From: Hymenobacter monticola
GTDB taxonomy: Bacteria > Bacteroidota > Bacteroidia > Cytophagales > Hymenobacteraceae
Direction: 5' to 3'
Assembly: GCF_022811645.1 (NCBI RefSeq)
Contig: NZ_CP094534.1
Span: 1,488,001 to 1,552,000 of the forward strand
DNA: 64,000 nt
The notes beneath the pieces were generated by a model, which saw only the letters and a program-made list of their open reading frames with translations, was not told the DNA's origin and did no database searches. Positions within the stretch are counted from its first letter, which is position 1, and each line of letters begins with the position of its first letter. Position numbers and translations under genes: made by a program. Positions 7,984-16,670 of this stretch are shown one piece after another.

Positions 7984-9708
7984 ATGAATCGTAGACATTT
8001 CCTCCACCGAAACGCCGCCGTACGCAGCGCCCCGGTTGCGGCCGGTCGGGAGGCGCCCGCCACCATGGTGCAAGACCCGCCCGAAACCGTGAGCCGCTAC
8101 GCCAATAAGGTGCTGCCCACGTTTGCTTCGCGCCTCACCAGCACGCTCACGCCCTACACCGGCACCTGGGGCGAGGCGCAGGCCGCGCACCTGCTGCGCC
8201 GCTGCTTGTTCGGGCCCACCCGCTCCGAGATTCAAACGGCCGCTGCCTCCAACCTCACGGCCGCGCTCAATGGCCTGCTCACAGCCCCCGCCACGGCGCC
8301 CGACCCGCCCCTAAACGTGAGCACCACCGATACCAGCGTGGCAATTGGCACGACCTGGACCGGGCAGGTATTCGACCAGAATTTTGAGGGCGTGCGCCGC
8401 ACCTCGCTGCGCGATTGGTGGCTGGGCCAGCTGCTGACGCAGAGCACTTCGCTGGTGGAGAAAATGACGCTGTTCTGGCACAACCACTTCGTGGTGGAAT
8501 TTGGCGACATAAATGACGCCCGCATGGGCTATGAATACTGCCGCCTGCTGCGCCAGTACGCCCTCGGCAACGTGAAGCAGCTGGCCAAGGACGTGACCGT
8601 AACTCCGGCCATGCTGCGCTACCTCAACGGCAACCAGAGTACGGTGGGCGCCCCCAACGAGAACTACGGCCGCGAACTGCTGGAACTCTTCACGGTGGGC
8701 AAGGGGCCGCTCATCGCGGCAGGCAACTACACCAACTACACCGAGGCCGACGTGCAAGCTGCCGCCAAAGTCCTCACCGGCTGGCGCGACCAGAATGCGC
8801 CGGTGGGCAGCTACTTCACCGCCAGCCGCCACGACACCACCACAAAGACGTTCTCGGCGGCTTTTGGCAACGCTACCATTGCGAATAGCGGCGCTACTGA
8901 ATACCAAAACCTCATCAACCTCATTTTCCAGCAGGCCGAAACGGCGCGCTTCATCGTGCGCAAGCTCTACCGCTGGTTTGTGTACTATGTGATTGACGCG
9001 CAGGTCGAAACGGATATCATTCGGCCACTGGCTACGCTGTTGATTTCCAATAACTTCGAGGTAGCGCCGGTGCTGCGCACGCTGCTCAGTTCCGAGCACT
9101 TCTTTGATGTGCTGAACATGGGCTGCCTCATCAAGAGCCCGCTCGATTTCACGGTGGGGCTGTGCCGGCAAATGCAGGTGGTATTTCCGCCCGCCTCTGG
9201 CCCGGTGGCGCAGTACGGCATGTGGAACTACCTGAACGCGGTGACGTCGCTGCAGCAGCAGGTCATCGGCGACCCGCCCAACGTGGCGGGCTGGGCGGCT
9301 TACTACCAAACACCGCAGTTCCACGAGCTGTGGATAAACGCCGTGACGCTGCCCCGCCGCAACCAGATTACCGACTTGCTTATCGGCGCGGGCTATACGC
9401 GCAACGGCGTACGGATTGTGATTGATGTGCTGGCGCTTACGCAGTCGTTCCCGGCCGCCACGGCCTCGGACTGCAACCTACTCATTGCTGAATATGTGAA
9501 ACTGATGGTGCCCATCACACTCACGGCCAACCAGCTGGCGTTCCTGAAAGCGGCGCTGCTGCCCGGCTTGCCCGATTTTGAGTGGACCGTGGAGTGGCAA
9601 CAGTACCTGGCCGCGCCCACCAACACGGCCAAAAAAGCGGCCGTGACCACCAAGCTGCAAGCCATGCTGCGCGCCCTGATGGGGCTGGCGGAATACCACT
9701 TGAGTTAG
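7984..9708 (+). CDS. DUF1800 family protein
   Basis: 574 residues. DUF1800 proteins are almost always encoded next to a DUF1501 protein, as here, and the pair is thought to act outside the cytoplasm; the reaction is unknown. Recognisable family segments are AHLLRRCLFGPTRSEI (start of the domain), KMTLFWHNHFVVEF, NENYGRELLELFTVG, DVQAAAKVLTGWRD, FIVRKLYRWFVYY, LRTLLSSEHFF and IGDPPNVAGWAAYY. ATG at 7984 gives MNRRHFLHRNAA with a twin-arginine-like start but without a strong hydrophobic stretch; an in-frame ATG at 7972 is an alternative. The downstream partner follows after a 165 bp inverted repeat. Confidence 0.88.
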   Translation: MNRRHFLHRNAAVRSAPVAAGREAPATMVQDPPETVSRYANKVLPTFASRLTSTLTPYTGTWGEAQAAHLLRRCLFGPTRSEIQTAAASNLTAALNGLLTAPATAPDPPLNVSTTDTSVAIGTTWTGQVFDQNFEGVRRTSLRDWWLGQLLTQSTSLVEKMTLFWHNHFVVEFGDINDARMGYEYCRLLRQYALGNVKQLAKDVTVTPAMLRYLNGNQSTVGAPNENYGRELLELFTVGKGPLIAAGNYTNYTEADVQAAAKVLTGWRDQNAPVGSYFTASRHDTTTKTFSAAFGNATIANSGATEYQNLINLIFQQAETARFIVRKLYRWFVYYVIDAQVETDIIRPLATLLISNNFEVAPVLRTLLSSEHFFDVLNMGCLIKSPLDFTVGLCRQMQVVFPPASGPVAQYGMWNYLNAVTSLQQQVIGDPPNVAGWAAYYQTPQFHELWINAVTLPRRNQITDLLIGAGYTRNGVRIVIDVLALTQSFPAATASDCNLLIAEYVKLMVPITLTANQLAFLKAALLPGLPDFEWTVEWQQYLAAPTNTAKKAAVTTKLQAMLRALMGLAEYHLS

Positions 9709-9722
9709 CGAGTAGCCGGGGC

Positions 9723-9887
9723 TGTCATTGCGAGGAGGCACGACGAAGCAATCCGTCCTGTCAAAACCAGACACGCTCTTTCGTGACAAAGCCCAATCCG
9801 GAAACGGTGGGCAGATACTTCATCACTTCTTAAAAGTGTCTGAGTGCTAGAGGACGGATTGCTTCGTCGTGCCTCCTCGCAATGACA
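9723..9887. repeat. Family C inverted repeat between DUF1800 and DUF1501 genes
   Basis: Perfect 37 bp arms at 9723-9759 and 9851-9887 flank a 91-base centre. Within each arm ATTGC and GCAAT can pair, so the arms can fold as two small hairpins or as one large one. It splits two genes that would otherwise form an operon: the right arm ends 10 bases before the DUF1501 start. Confidence 0.9.
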
Positions 9888-9897
9888 ATTTATCCCC

Positions 9898-11472
9898 ATG
9901 AAACGTCGCGAATTTCTCCAAACCACGGCTGCGGCCGCTGCCAGCACGGCTTTCCTGAGCGGCTTGCCGGTGGGCGCCTACGGCTACTCACCCGAGCTGG
10001 CGGCCCTCACCAACGCCACCACGCAATCGGATAAGGTGCTCGTCATCATTCAGCTGCAGGGCGGCAACGATGGCCTGAACATGATTATCCCGCTCGACCA
10101 ATACTCGGCGCTGATGGCGGCGCGCTCCAATATTGCGCTGCCTCAAAACCAGGTGCTGTCGCTCACCACGGCCACGGGCATTCACCCGGCCATGGCCTCG
10201 CTGCAGAACCTGTACCAGAACGGGAAGCTGGGCGTAGTGCAGAGCGTGGGCTACCCCAGCCCCAACTTCTCGCACTTCCGGGCCACCGATATCTGGACCT
10301 CGGGCTCCGACTCGAACGTGACCTGGAACACCGGCTGGGCCGGCCGCTACCTCGACGGCGAGTACCCCGGCTTCCCCACTGGCTACCCCAATACCCAGAA
10401 CCCCGACCCGCTGGCCATTAGCATCGGCTCGGTGGTGAGCAACTGCGCGCAGGGCCCCAGCGTGAACATGGGCATGGCCATTGCCAGCACGTCGTCTTTC
10501 TATCAGCTACTTAGCGGTGGGGTGGACGCGGCCCCGAACACGCCTGCCGGCCACGAGTTGACGTTTATCCGGCAGGTGGTGAGCCAGACGCAAGTATACA
10601 CCACCACCATTCAGGCGGCGGCCCGTCGGGCCCAGAACCTCTCGCCGCTTTACCCCACGGCTGGCCAGAATTCGCTGGCCGACCAGCTCAAAATCGTGGC
10701 CCAGCTGGTGGCCGGGGGCCTGCAAACGCGCATCTATGTGTGCAACCTGGGCGGCTTTGATACGCACACCCTGCAGGTGCCCGCCACGGGCGGCACCACC
10801 ACCGGCGCCCACGCCACCTTGCTGGGCAAAATTGCCGAAGCCGTGAATGCCTTCCAGGACGACCTGCGCCGCCTTGCGGTGCAAGACCGGGTGGTGGGCA
10901 TGACGTTCTCGGAGTTTGGCCGGCGCATCAAGTCCAACTCGGGCCTGGGCACCGACCACGGGGCGGCCGCGCCGCTGTTCGTGTTCGGCACCAAGGTGAA
11001 CCCCATGGTGCACGGCGCCAACCCTACGCTGCCCGCCAACGCCGGCGTGAACGACAACGTCAACATGCTGTACGACTTCCGCAGCATCTACACCAGCATC
11101 CTGCAGGACTGGTTCCGGGTGACGCCGGCTACGCTCACGCAGCTTTTCGGCCGCAGCTTCCCCTACGTGCCCGTGCTACGGCCCGGCGCGCTGGCCACCA
11201 CCAAGGCTGCAGAAGTGGCCGACTTCACGGTGTATCCGAACCCGGTGGCACGCGACGGCCGCACCACCGTGGCCTACGAATGCGCTGGCGGCCACGTGCA
11301 GGTGGCGTTGCTCGACGCCCTGGGCCGCGAAGTGCGCCGCGCCGTGGACCGCGTGCTGGCCATCGGCCCGCAGTTCCTGCCGGTCGATTTGAGCGGCCTG
11401 GCCCTTGGCGCCTACCACTGCCAGGTGCGCGAAGCCAGGCGCACGGGTTCGCGCCTGGTAGTGGTAGAGTAG
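9898..11472 (+). CDS. DUF1501 family protein with Tat-like leader and T9SS sorting domain
   Basis: 524 residues. The leader MKRREFLQTTAAAAASTAFL has the twin-arginine pattern of DUF1501 proteins. The body has the sulfatase-like/alkaline-phosphatase-like DUF1501 segments KVLVIIQLQGGNDGLNMIIP, SVGYPSPNFSHFRATDIW, CNLGGFDTH and MTFSEFGRRIKSN followed by GTDHG, whose Asp and His residues suggest metal binding. The last 80 residues (FTVYPNPV...LDALGREV...LALGAYHCQV) form a type A T9SS C-terminal sorting domain, so the protein should reach the cell surface. The combination of a Tat-like leader with a T9SS domain is notable. Acts together with the DUF1800 protein upstream by genomic association only. 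Confidence 0.88.
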   Translation: MKRREFLQTTAAAAASTAFLSGLPVGAYGYSPELAALTNATTQSDKVLVIIQLQGGNDGLNMIIPLDQYSALMAARSNIALPQNQVLSLTTATGIHPAMASLQNLYQNGKLGVVQSVGYPSPNFSHFRATDIWTSGSDSNVTWNTGWAGRYLDGEYPGFPTGYPNTQNPDPLAISIGSVVSNCAQGPSVNMGMAIASTSSFYQLLSGGVDAAPNTPAGHELTFIRQVVSQTQVYTTTIQAAARRAQNLSPLYPTAGQNSLADQLKIVAQLVAGGLQTRIYVCNLGGFDTHTLQVPATGGTTTGAHATLLGKIAEAVNAFQDDLRRLAVQDRVVGMTFSEFGRRIKSNSGLGTDHGAAAPLFVFGTKVNPMVHGANPTLPANAGVNDNVNMLYDFRSIYTSILQDWFRVTPATLTQLFGRSFPYVPVLRPGALATTKAAEVADFTVYPNPVARDGRTTVAYECAGGHVQVALLDALGREVRRAVDRVLAIGPQFLPVDLSGLALGAYHCQVREARRTGSRLVVVE

Positions 11473-11492
11473 TTTGGCGAGTATAAACAAAT

Positions 11493-11547
11493 AACCGGCA
11501 ATTGATTTGGCTGTATGATAAATGGTTAGCTCAATCAATTGCCGGTT
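11493..11547. repeat. Short inverted repeat downstream of the DUF1501 gene
   Basis: AACCGGCAATTGATT (11493-11507) is repeated in inverse orientation at 11533-11547 with a 25-base spacer. There is no T-tract, so it is either a non-canonical terminator or a small relative of the other intergenic palindromes. Confidence 0.6.
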
Positions 11548-11662
11548 GTTCTAGGGAAAAGTGGCTGGAAAGCTAGACGTAGGCAACGGTTTTGCGTAGA
11601 GGATTTTCCGGGGCCCGCGCCCTGCTTTCCTTTCATTCCCTTCTCCAATCACACTTTCTTAT

Positions 11663-11968
11663 ATGGAAGCGCAAATCGAACAACAACTGGAAAAAATTCT
11701 GCCCGAAGACCTCGCCCGGACTTTTGAGAGCGCCTACCACGTATTCCAGGGCGACCACGAGCGCATGGACGACCTGCTGAAAAACGGCGGTGTGCTGCTG
11801 CGCAAAGTGGCCCGCAAACTGTCGCCCACCCAAACCATTCTCGGCATCGCCGCCATTGCCGCGGTAGCCGTGGTGCTCATCAACCGCGCCACCGACGATG
11901 ACCACGAAGGCGAAGCCCACGACGTGAGCAAGCCTAAAATTGGCGGCAAAGACCAAGACAAGAAATAG
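11663..11968 (+). CDS. Small membrane-anchored protein (101 aa)
   Basis: The N-terminal half (MEAQIEQQLEKILPEDLARTF) is charged and helical, followed by the segment LSPTQTILGIAAIAAVAVVLI at about 53-73, which is one membrane span, and a short hydrophilic acidic/basic tail ending in GGKDQDKK. No signal peptide or known domain is visible. The motif around LSPTQ..LG resembles the anchor of the Ser-rich protein at 5303-6136. Function unknown. The gene is flanked by an inverted repeat upstream and a strong terminator downstream, so it is probably monocistronic. Confidence 0.75.
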   Translation: MEAQIEQQLEKILPEDLARTFESAYHVFQGDHERMDDLLKNGGVLLRKVARKLSPTQTILGIAAIAAVAVVLINRATDDDHEGEAHDVSKPKIGGKDQDKK

Positions 11969-11988
11969 ATTCGGTACCGAGCCACGAG

Positions 11989-12020
11989 AAGGCGACGCCC
12001 ACGAAGGCGTCGCCTTTTTT
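11989..12020 (+). terminator. Terminator of the 101-aa protein gene
   Basis: AAGGCGACGCC (11989-11999) pairs with GGCGTCGCCTT (12006-12016) and is followed by six T in the plus direction. Confidence 0.9.
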
Positions 12021-12041
12021 GTGCCCAAACGCGGAAACTGG

Positions 12042-13172
12042 CTAGCGGATGTCGACCAGCACGGGCACCACCAGCCGCACGGCCACGGCCTGCCCGCGCT
12101 GCCGCCCCGGCTCGAACCGGGGCAGGCGCAGCGCCGCGGCCATAATGGCTTCATCCACGGGGCCACTAATGCTTTTGAGCATCATGGGTCGCGTCACGCG
12201 GCCGTCGGGCTCCACCACGAAACTGACTTGGCCTTCGCCGTTGGTGACGCGCTCGGGATAGTTAATTAGCTCTTGTAAAGCGGTTTGTGCGGCCGTGGGG
12301 CCGGTGCGCCCGGGCAAAGTAGGCATTTGCTCGACTTGGCTGTATACCTGGTTTTCGGGCACTGGCGGCGCGACTCCGGCCGCCGGGGCGGGCGGCCGGA
12401 ACCAGATGTTGAGCGTTTGGTATACGGCCACGGGCTGGTCGTCGTAGCCCAAGGCAGGCTGCCAGCGCGGCATGGCGCGCACGAGGCGCAGGGCTTCCTC
12501 GTCGCAGCTGGCGCAGAGCGACTTCTGCACCTCGCAGGCGCCCACGCGGCCGTCGGCTTTCAGCACGGCCCGCACGGCCACATGGCCCTGGAGGTCGCGC
12601 TGGCGCACCTCGGCGGGCACGGCCAGGTTCTTCTGAATGTATTGCTCCAGCGCCGCTTCGCCGCCCGGAAACTGGGCGGCTCGGGTCACTTCATTGGCGG
12701 CAAACACGTGGCGCGGCGACAGAAACATGACCGGCAGTGTGAGCAGGGTGGCCACGGGCTGCCCGCCGTAGTAGCCCGGCACGAGGCGGGGCAGGCGCTT
12801 CACGGCGGCCAGCGCGGCGGCGTCGCAGGCGGGATTGAGCGACTGCACCACGGCGGCCTGCCGGCCCACGCCGCTCACGCCCACCACGAGGCGCACAAAC
12901 ACCCGGCCTTCGGTGCGGCCTTCGCCCACTTCGGCGGGCAGCTGCACCAGCTTCTGCACGGCTTTCACCAGGGCCAGGTTGCCGCCCCCGCCGGGCAGCG
13001 TAGGCATCTGTTCCACGTAGCTGAATACCTGCGTGGTATCGAATGCATACGGGCTGTAGTACTGCGCGGCGGTGGGGCGGGCAAGATGGGTGAGGAGCAG
13101 GAAAAACAACCCGCCCAATAGCCACGGTCGGCGGTGCGGTGGGCGCATTCGCTTCAGTTGGTCGGTATTCAT
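12042..13172 (-). CDS. Secreted protein with three TonB C-terminal-like domains
   Basis: 376 residues. A signal peptide (WLLGGLFFLLLTHLARPTAA) is followed by three repeats of about 105 residues, each with the pattern seen in TonB C-terminal domains of Bacteroidota: EQMPTLPGGGG or AAQFPGGEAAL, then a helix, then V.V.VVG.SG..., then a Cys-containing SCDEEAL/ACDAAAL helix, PRW.PG..GQPV and a final strand. The third repeat lacks the Cys. No proline-rich linker or lasting inner-membrane anchor typical of a true TonB is seen, so it should be a free or loosely held envelope protein. Its start codon lies four bases after a TAAATTTG promoter box. A two-domain paralogue follows at 13211-14038. Confidence 0.8.
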   Translation of the reverse strand: MNTDQLKRMRPPHRRPWLLGGLFFLLLTHLARPTAAQYYSPYAFDTTQVFSYVEQMPTLPGGGGNLALVKAVQKLVQLPAEVGEGRTEGRVFVRLVVGVSGVGRQAAVVQSLNPACDAAALAAVKRLPRLVPGYYGGQPVATLLTLPVMFLSPRHVFAANEVTRAAQFPGGEAALEQYIQKNLAVPAEVRQRDLQGHVAVRAVLKADGRVGACEVQKSLCASCDEEALRLVRAMPRWQPALGYDDQPVAVYQTLNIWFRPPAPAAGVAPPVPENQVYSQVEQMPTLPGRTGPTAAQTALQELINYPERVTNGEGQVSFVVEPDGRVTRPMMLKSISGPVDEAIMAAALRLPRFEPGRQRGQAVAVRLVVPVLVDIR

Positions 13173-13176
13173 GCGG

Positions 13177-13184
13177 CAAATTTA
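13177..13184 (-). promoter_or_regulatory. -7 promoter box four bases before a start codon
   Basis: On the minus strand TAAATTTG matches TAnnTTTG and is followed by four bases and the ATG at 13172, so the mRNA may be leaderless. No TTG is seen at the usual upstream distance. Confidence 0.5.
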
Positions 13185-13210
13185 TAGCCGACGTAATCAG
13201 CGGCTAGCCA

Positions 13211-14038
13211 TTAATGAGCTGCTGAAGGTTTTTGCGGCAGCCGTCCAAACAGAATGGGCACGGTCATGCTCACCGACGCGGGAAGTCCGTTGAGCTTGCC
13301 TCCAACAAAGCGCGGCAGCTGCTTCACGGCGGCCAGGGCGGCGGCGTCGCAGCTGGCGCTTAGCCCCCGAACCACCTTCACGTCACGAATCACCCCGCTG
13401 GGGCCAACAATAAAACTCACAAACACTTTGCGCACCAACGTGTCGTTCGCCGCTTCTGCTGGCATTACCAAAGCCCGTTGAATGGCTTGGGCAATGCTGG
13501 TGCTGCTTTGGCTTTCCGGCAAGTGAGGCATCTGGTTTACCAGCGGATACACGCGTTTCAGCGTGTCGAGCAAGTCGGCCTTTGAGTCTTGCATCCGAAA
13601 CGTGACGGGTACGGTCATGCCCACGTCAACCGGCTTGCCCTGCTGGGTGCCCGGAACGAAGCGGGGCAGGTCCCGCACTGCAAGCAGAACGGCTTCCTCG
13701 CAGCCGCCGCCAATCTTGCGCACAATTTTGGTATCACGAACTTCCCCGGTTTTGGTCACCATAAAGTACACCATCACAACCCCTTCGATGCCCAGCTGCG
13801 CCGCTCGGGTCGGATAGTGCAACCGGCTCTGAATGGCGCTCACAATGGCCCGGCTGCCGCCGCCACCGGGCAGCGTTGGTAGCGCCTCAACGGACGTGTA
13901 TTCCTTGCCCTTGACTTCTTCAACCATTGCAGGCGCCGCCGACTGGCCGGAAGCTGTGAAGGACAGGCTGAGGGCAAAAAGCAAAGCCCCGGCCAGCATC
14001 CGGCCGCCTGGAGCAGCGAAAGTCAACATTGATTTCAT
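13211..14038 (-). CDS. Secreted protein with two TonB C-terminal-like domains
   Basis: 275 residues from ATG at 14038 (MKSMLTFAAPGG). A signal peptide (MLAGALLFALSLSFTASG) precedes two TonB_C-like repeats: EALPTLPGGGGSRAIV...GIEGVVMVYFMV...GGGCEEAVLLAVRDLPRFVPG and NQMPHLPESQS...VRKVFVSFIVGPSG...SASCDAAALAAVKQLPRF. Both repeats keep the Cys in the (G/S)C(E/D) helix. It is a paralogue of the neighbour at 12042-13172, 38 bases away on the same strand. A longer frame to 14143 would overlap the acylase gene and is not used. The job of soluble multi-TonB_C proteins is unknown; binding of TonB boxes or peptidoglycan are possibilities. Confidence 0.8.
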   Translation of the reverse strand: MKSMLTFAAPGGRMLAGALLFALSLSFTASGQSAAPAMVEEVKGKEYTSVEALPTLPGGGGSRAIVSAIQSRLHYPTRAAQLGIEGVVMVYFMVTKTGEVRDTKIVRKIGGGCEEAVLLAVRDLPRFVPGTQQGKPVDVGMTVPVTFRMQDSKADLLDTLKRVYPLVNQMPHLPESQSSTSIAQAIQRALVMPAEAANDTLVRKVFVSFIVGPSGVIRDVKVVRGLSASCDAAALAAVKQLPRFVGGKLNGLPASVSMTVPILFGRLPQKPSAAH

Positions 14039-14087
14039 CGTCAACGCAGCAAGGGTGTGATGTTGATTGATAAGGAAGCCAAGTAAT

Positions 14088-16523
14088 TTATTGTCCCTTA
14101 AGTGCCCAAGACGTGGCCACGCGCGGGTTGGCCTCGTGCACATTTTTCAGGAATACCAGTTCGTCGAGCTGACCCACGCGCCAGGTTTCCATCATACTGT
14201 TGTAGAACGGCGAGCCAGGGTTGCCGCTCTGCCCGCCGGGGTACACGCCGTAGGCGCGCAGCTGCGGGCCCAGCTCCACCACCATGCGCCAGCTGGGGCC
14301 CGTGCGCTCGGTGGTGGCATTCACGATGCCCGCGCCGCCGCCGCAGTCCACGTCCATCACCCCGAAGCCGGGGAGCTTGAGCAGGTGCAGCACGTCGGTG
14401 CTTTTCTGGGCGGCCCAGCGCCATTTGTCGCTCTGCGGGCCGTATTTGCGGGTGAGGCTGTCCACGGCCCAGCGCAGGCTTTGGCGGGCCAGCAGGGGCA
14501 GGGTTTCGCGGGCGCGGGTGCGGCGGTCGTCAATCCAGCGGCTGCTGTCTTCTTTCAGAATCAGGGTGTTGGTGCGGTCGCGGGCGGGGTAGCGGTAGGC
14601 GGGGCCTTTGGGGTCGAGGGGAAAGTCATCGTCCCAGAGGCGCTTCACCAGGTTGTCGTACCACAGCTCAAACAAGCTCGGCCCGATGGCTCCGGCCGCG
14701 TAGTGGTAGTTCCAGACCTGTAGTGAGGCCAGGGCCCGGCCCTCGGGCGAGGAGGGCGGCAGCGTGCCGGCCAGGGCCAGCATGCGCGGCAGCATGAGTT
14801 GTGCGTTCAGGCCCAGGTCGTCGTTCTGAAGTAGGCGCAGGCTGTCGGCCGTGGCGCGGGGCATCCGGCCCAGGCGCTGGTTGATGCGAAGGCCCCGCTC
14901 CGACGAGCCGTAGTCCCAGTTCAGGTAATACGGGTAGTCTTCGGGCCGCACCGACGACTGGTTGGCCGACGACACGAAGTCCCGCGCTGGGTTCTTCACG
15001 TGCGGGTTCTGGGCAGCCGGAATCCAGCCCTGCCACTCCTGCGCTGGGTCGCGCCCGTCGAGCAGGTACTTGCCCTGCTCGCGCCATTTCAGCGGGAAGC
15101 GGCCATTGGGCCACAGGGCAATATCCTGGGCCGTGTTCGCAAAAACAAAGTTCTGCGCCGGGGCGCCGTAGCTGGCCAGCGCCGCGGTATAGTCGGCGTA
15201 GGAGCGGGCGCGGTTGAGGCGGTAAAAGGTCAGGAACTCGTTGGCCGCGTCGTGGGCCGTCCAGCGGGCGGCGTAGCCGATGGGCGTCTGGGCCATGAAG
15301 GGCGTCTGCGGCCGCTCATACACCACCGGGCCGTGGTGGGTGTAGAGCACAGTATCGAGCCGGTCGGCCTGCCCGCGCACCTTAATGCGCTCCACCACGC
15401 GGCGCACCGGCTTCCACTGGCCCGCGTGCCAGTACTCGCGCCGCCGGGCGTCCCGAAACTGAATCTGGTACCAGTCCAGCACGTCGGCGTAGGTGTTGGT
15501 CACGCCCCAGGCGGCCTGCTCGTTGAAGCCGATGATGGCCGTGGGCGTGCCGGGAATGCTCACGCCGTACACGTTCACGCCCGGCGCGGCCAGCTGCACC
15601 TGGTACCAGATGCTGGGCAGGTTCAGCTGCAAATGCGGGTCGTTGGCCAGGATGGGGAAGCCCGTGGCCGAGCGGGCGCCGCTCACCGCGAAGTTGTTGG
15701 AACCCAGCTCCCGGTCGGGCTCCTGATTGGGCGTGTAGGGCGCTTCGGCCGCCGCGAAAGCGGGCGGTACGGGCGGCACGGCCAGCGGCTGGAAATCGAG
15801 CGGCGTGCCGGCTGGCACCACCGGCGACTCCCGGGTGGGGTAGTCCGGAAACAGGTCGCGCATCACCGCCGGGCCGTACTTGCGCAGGGCGTTGCTCATG
15901 CGCAGGTCGTCGGAGCGGCCCGTCAGGTCGAAGGCCATGTACTTCAGGATGAGGGCGCTTTTCAGCGGCTCCCAAGGCTCGGGCGCGTAGTCGAGTAGCT
16001 TGTATTCGAACGGGTAGGTGGCCGGCGTGAGGCTGTTGACGTAGGCATTTACGCCCTCGGAATAGGCCCGCACCACGGGGCCACTCACCGGGTCGGCCAG
16101 GGCCGCAGCGGTTGATTTTTGCGCCCCGAAGCCCAGGCCCATGCGCCGGAAAAACCGGTCGGTTTCGAGCCGCTCCGGCCCCACGATTTCGGCCAGCCGC
16201 CCGGCCGCCACGTGGGCCACAAAATCCATCTGCCAGAGCCGGTCGCGGGCCGTGAGGTAGCCCTGAGCGTAGTACAGGTCGTGGTCGTTTTGGGCGAAGA
16301 CGTGCGGCACGCGGTGGTCGTCGTAGCGCACGGTCACGGGGAACTGCAGGCCGGGCAGGGCCAGCGTTTGCTGCGCCGGGAAATCGCCGGCCTTCTCACC
16401 GTTTTGCCAAAAGCCGCGGTAGGGGCTCAGCAGCTTGCCGAGCGGCGGCAGGTTGCCGTGCTTGGTATTCAGCGCCCACACGAGCGCGAGGCTGGCAACC
16501 AAGGCCAACAGGGCTTTAATCAT
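14088..16523 (-). CDS. Penicillin acylase family protein (peptidase S45, Ntn hydrolase)
   Basis: 811 residues, the normal size for this family of self-processing amidases that hydrolyse penicillins, N-acyl-homoserine lactones or other acyl amides. The N-terminus has a signal or anchor helix (MIKALLALVASLALVWAL). The expected cleavage site and nucleophile are in RELGSNNFAV, giving Ser275 as the new N-terminus of the beta chain. Other family segments are RYDDHRVPHVFAQND, GYLTARDRLWQMDF, ANDPHLQLNLPSIWYQV and IIGFNEQAAWGVTNT. The natural substrate cannot be told from sequence. The ATG coincides with the end of a 146 bp inverted repeat. Confidence 0.9.
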   Translation of the reverse strand: MIKALLALVASLALVWALNTKHGNLPPLGKLLSPYRGFWQNGEKAGDFPAQQTLALPGLQFPVTVRYDDHRVPHVFAQNDHDLYYAQGYLTARDRLWQMDFVAHVAAGRLAEIVGPERLETDRFFRRMGLGFGAQKSTAAALADPVSGPVVRAYSEGVNAYVNSLTPATYPFEYKLLDYAPEPWEPLKSALILKYMAFDLTGRSDDLRMSNALRKYGPAVMRDLFPDYPTRESPVVPAGTPLDFQPLAVPPVPPAFAAAEAPYTPNQEPDRELGSNNFAVSGARSATGFPILANDPHLQLNLPSIWYQVQLAAPGVNVYGVSIPGTPTAIIGFNEQAAWGVTNTYADVLDWYQIQFRDARRREYWHAGQWKPVRRVVERIKVRGQADRLDTVLYTHHGPVVYERPQTPFMAQTPIGYAARWTAHDAANEFLTFYRLNRARSYADYTAALASYGAPAQNFVFANTAQDIALWPNGRFPLKWREQGKYLLDGRDPAQEWQGWIPAAQNPHVKNPARDFVSSANQSSVRPEDYPYYLNWDYGSSERGLRINQRLGRMPRATADSLRLLQNDDLGLNAQLMLPRMLALAGTLPPSSPEGRALASLQVWNYHYAAGAIGPSLFELWYDNLVKRLWDDDFPLDPKGPAYRYPARDRTNTLILKEDSSRWIDDRRTRARETLPLLARQSLRWAVDSLTRKYGPQSDKWRWAAQKSTDVLHLLKLPGFGVMDVDCGGGAGIVNATTERTGPSWRMVVELGPQLRAYGVYPGGQSGNPGSPFYNSMMETWRVGQLDELVFLKNVHEANPRVATSWALKGQ

Positions 16524-16666
16524 TTAACAATTAACATTTATCATTTAACAAGTCGCCCAGAAGGCGCAGGTAGCAAGAAGCAGCAATTAACAACAATGCC
16601 AGCAACTACCCGCACACCAGCGCCACCTGGGCGACTTGTTAAATGATAAATGTTAATTGTTAAATG
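16521..16666. repeat. Family F inverted repeat with G-free arm
   Basis: Perfect 40 bp arms at 16521-16560 and 16627-16666. The first 31 bases of the left arm contain no G and consist of TTAAC/CATTT words, very unlike the surrounding GC-rich genes. The left arm starts with the CAT that is the start codon of the acylase gene; the right arm ends four bases from the stop of the RlpA gene. The element fills the whole junction. Confidence 0.9.
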
Positions 16667-16670
16667 AAAC

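Noticed and set aside
9723..9887. CRISPR-like array or insertion sequence
   Set aside because: There are only two inverse copies with no regular spacers and no transposase, so it is a palindromic repeat, not an array or complete IS.
15000..15998. 332-aa plus-strand frame opposite the penicillin acylase gene
   Set aside because: Antisense shadow with His/Arg/Val-rich composition; the minus-strand protein is clearly conserved.
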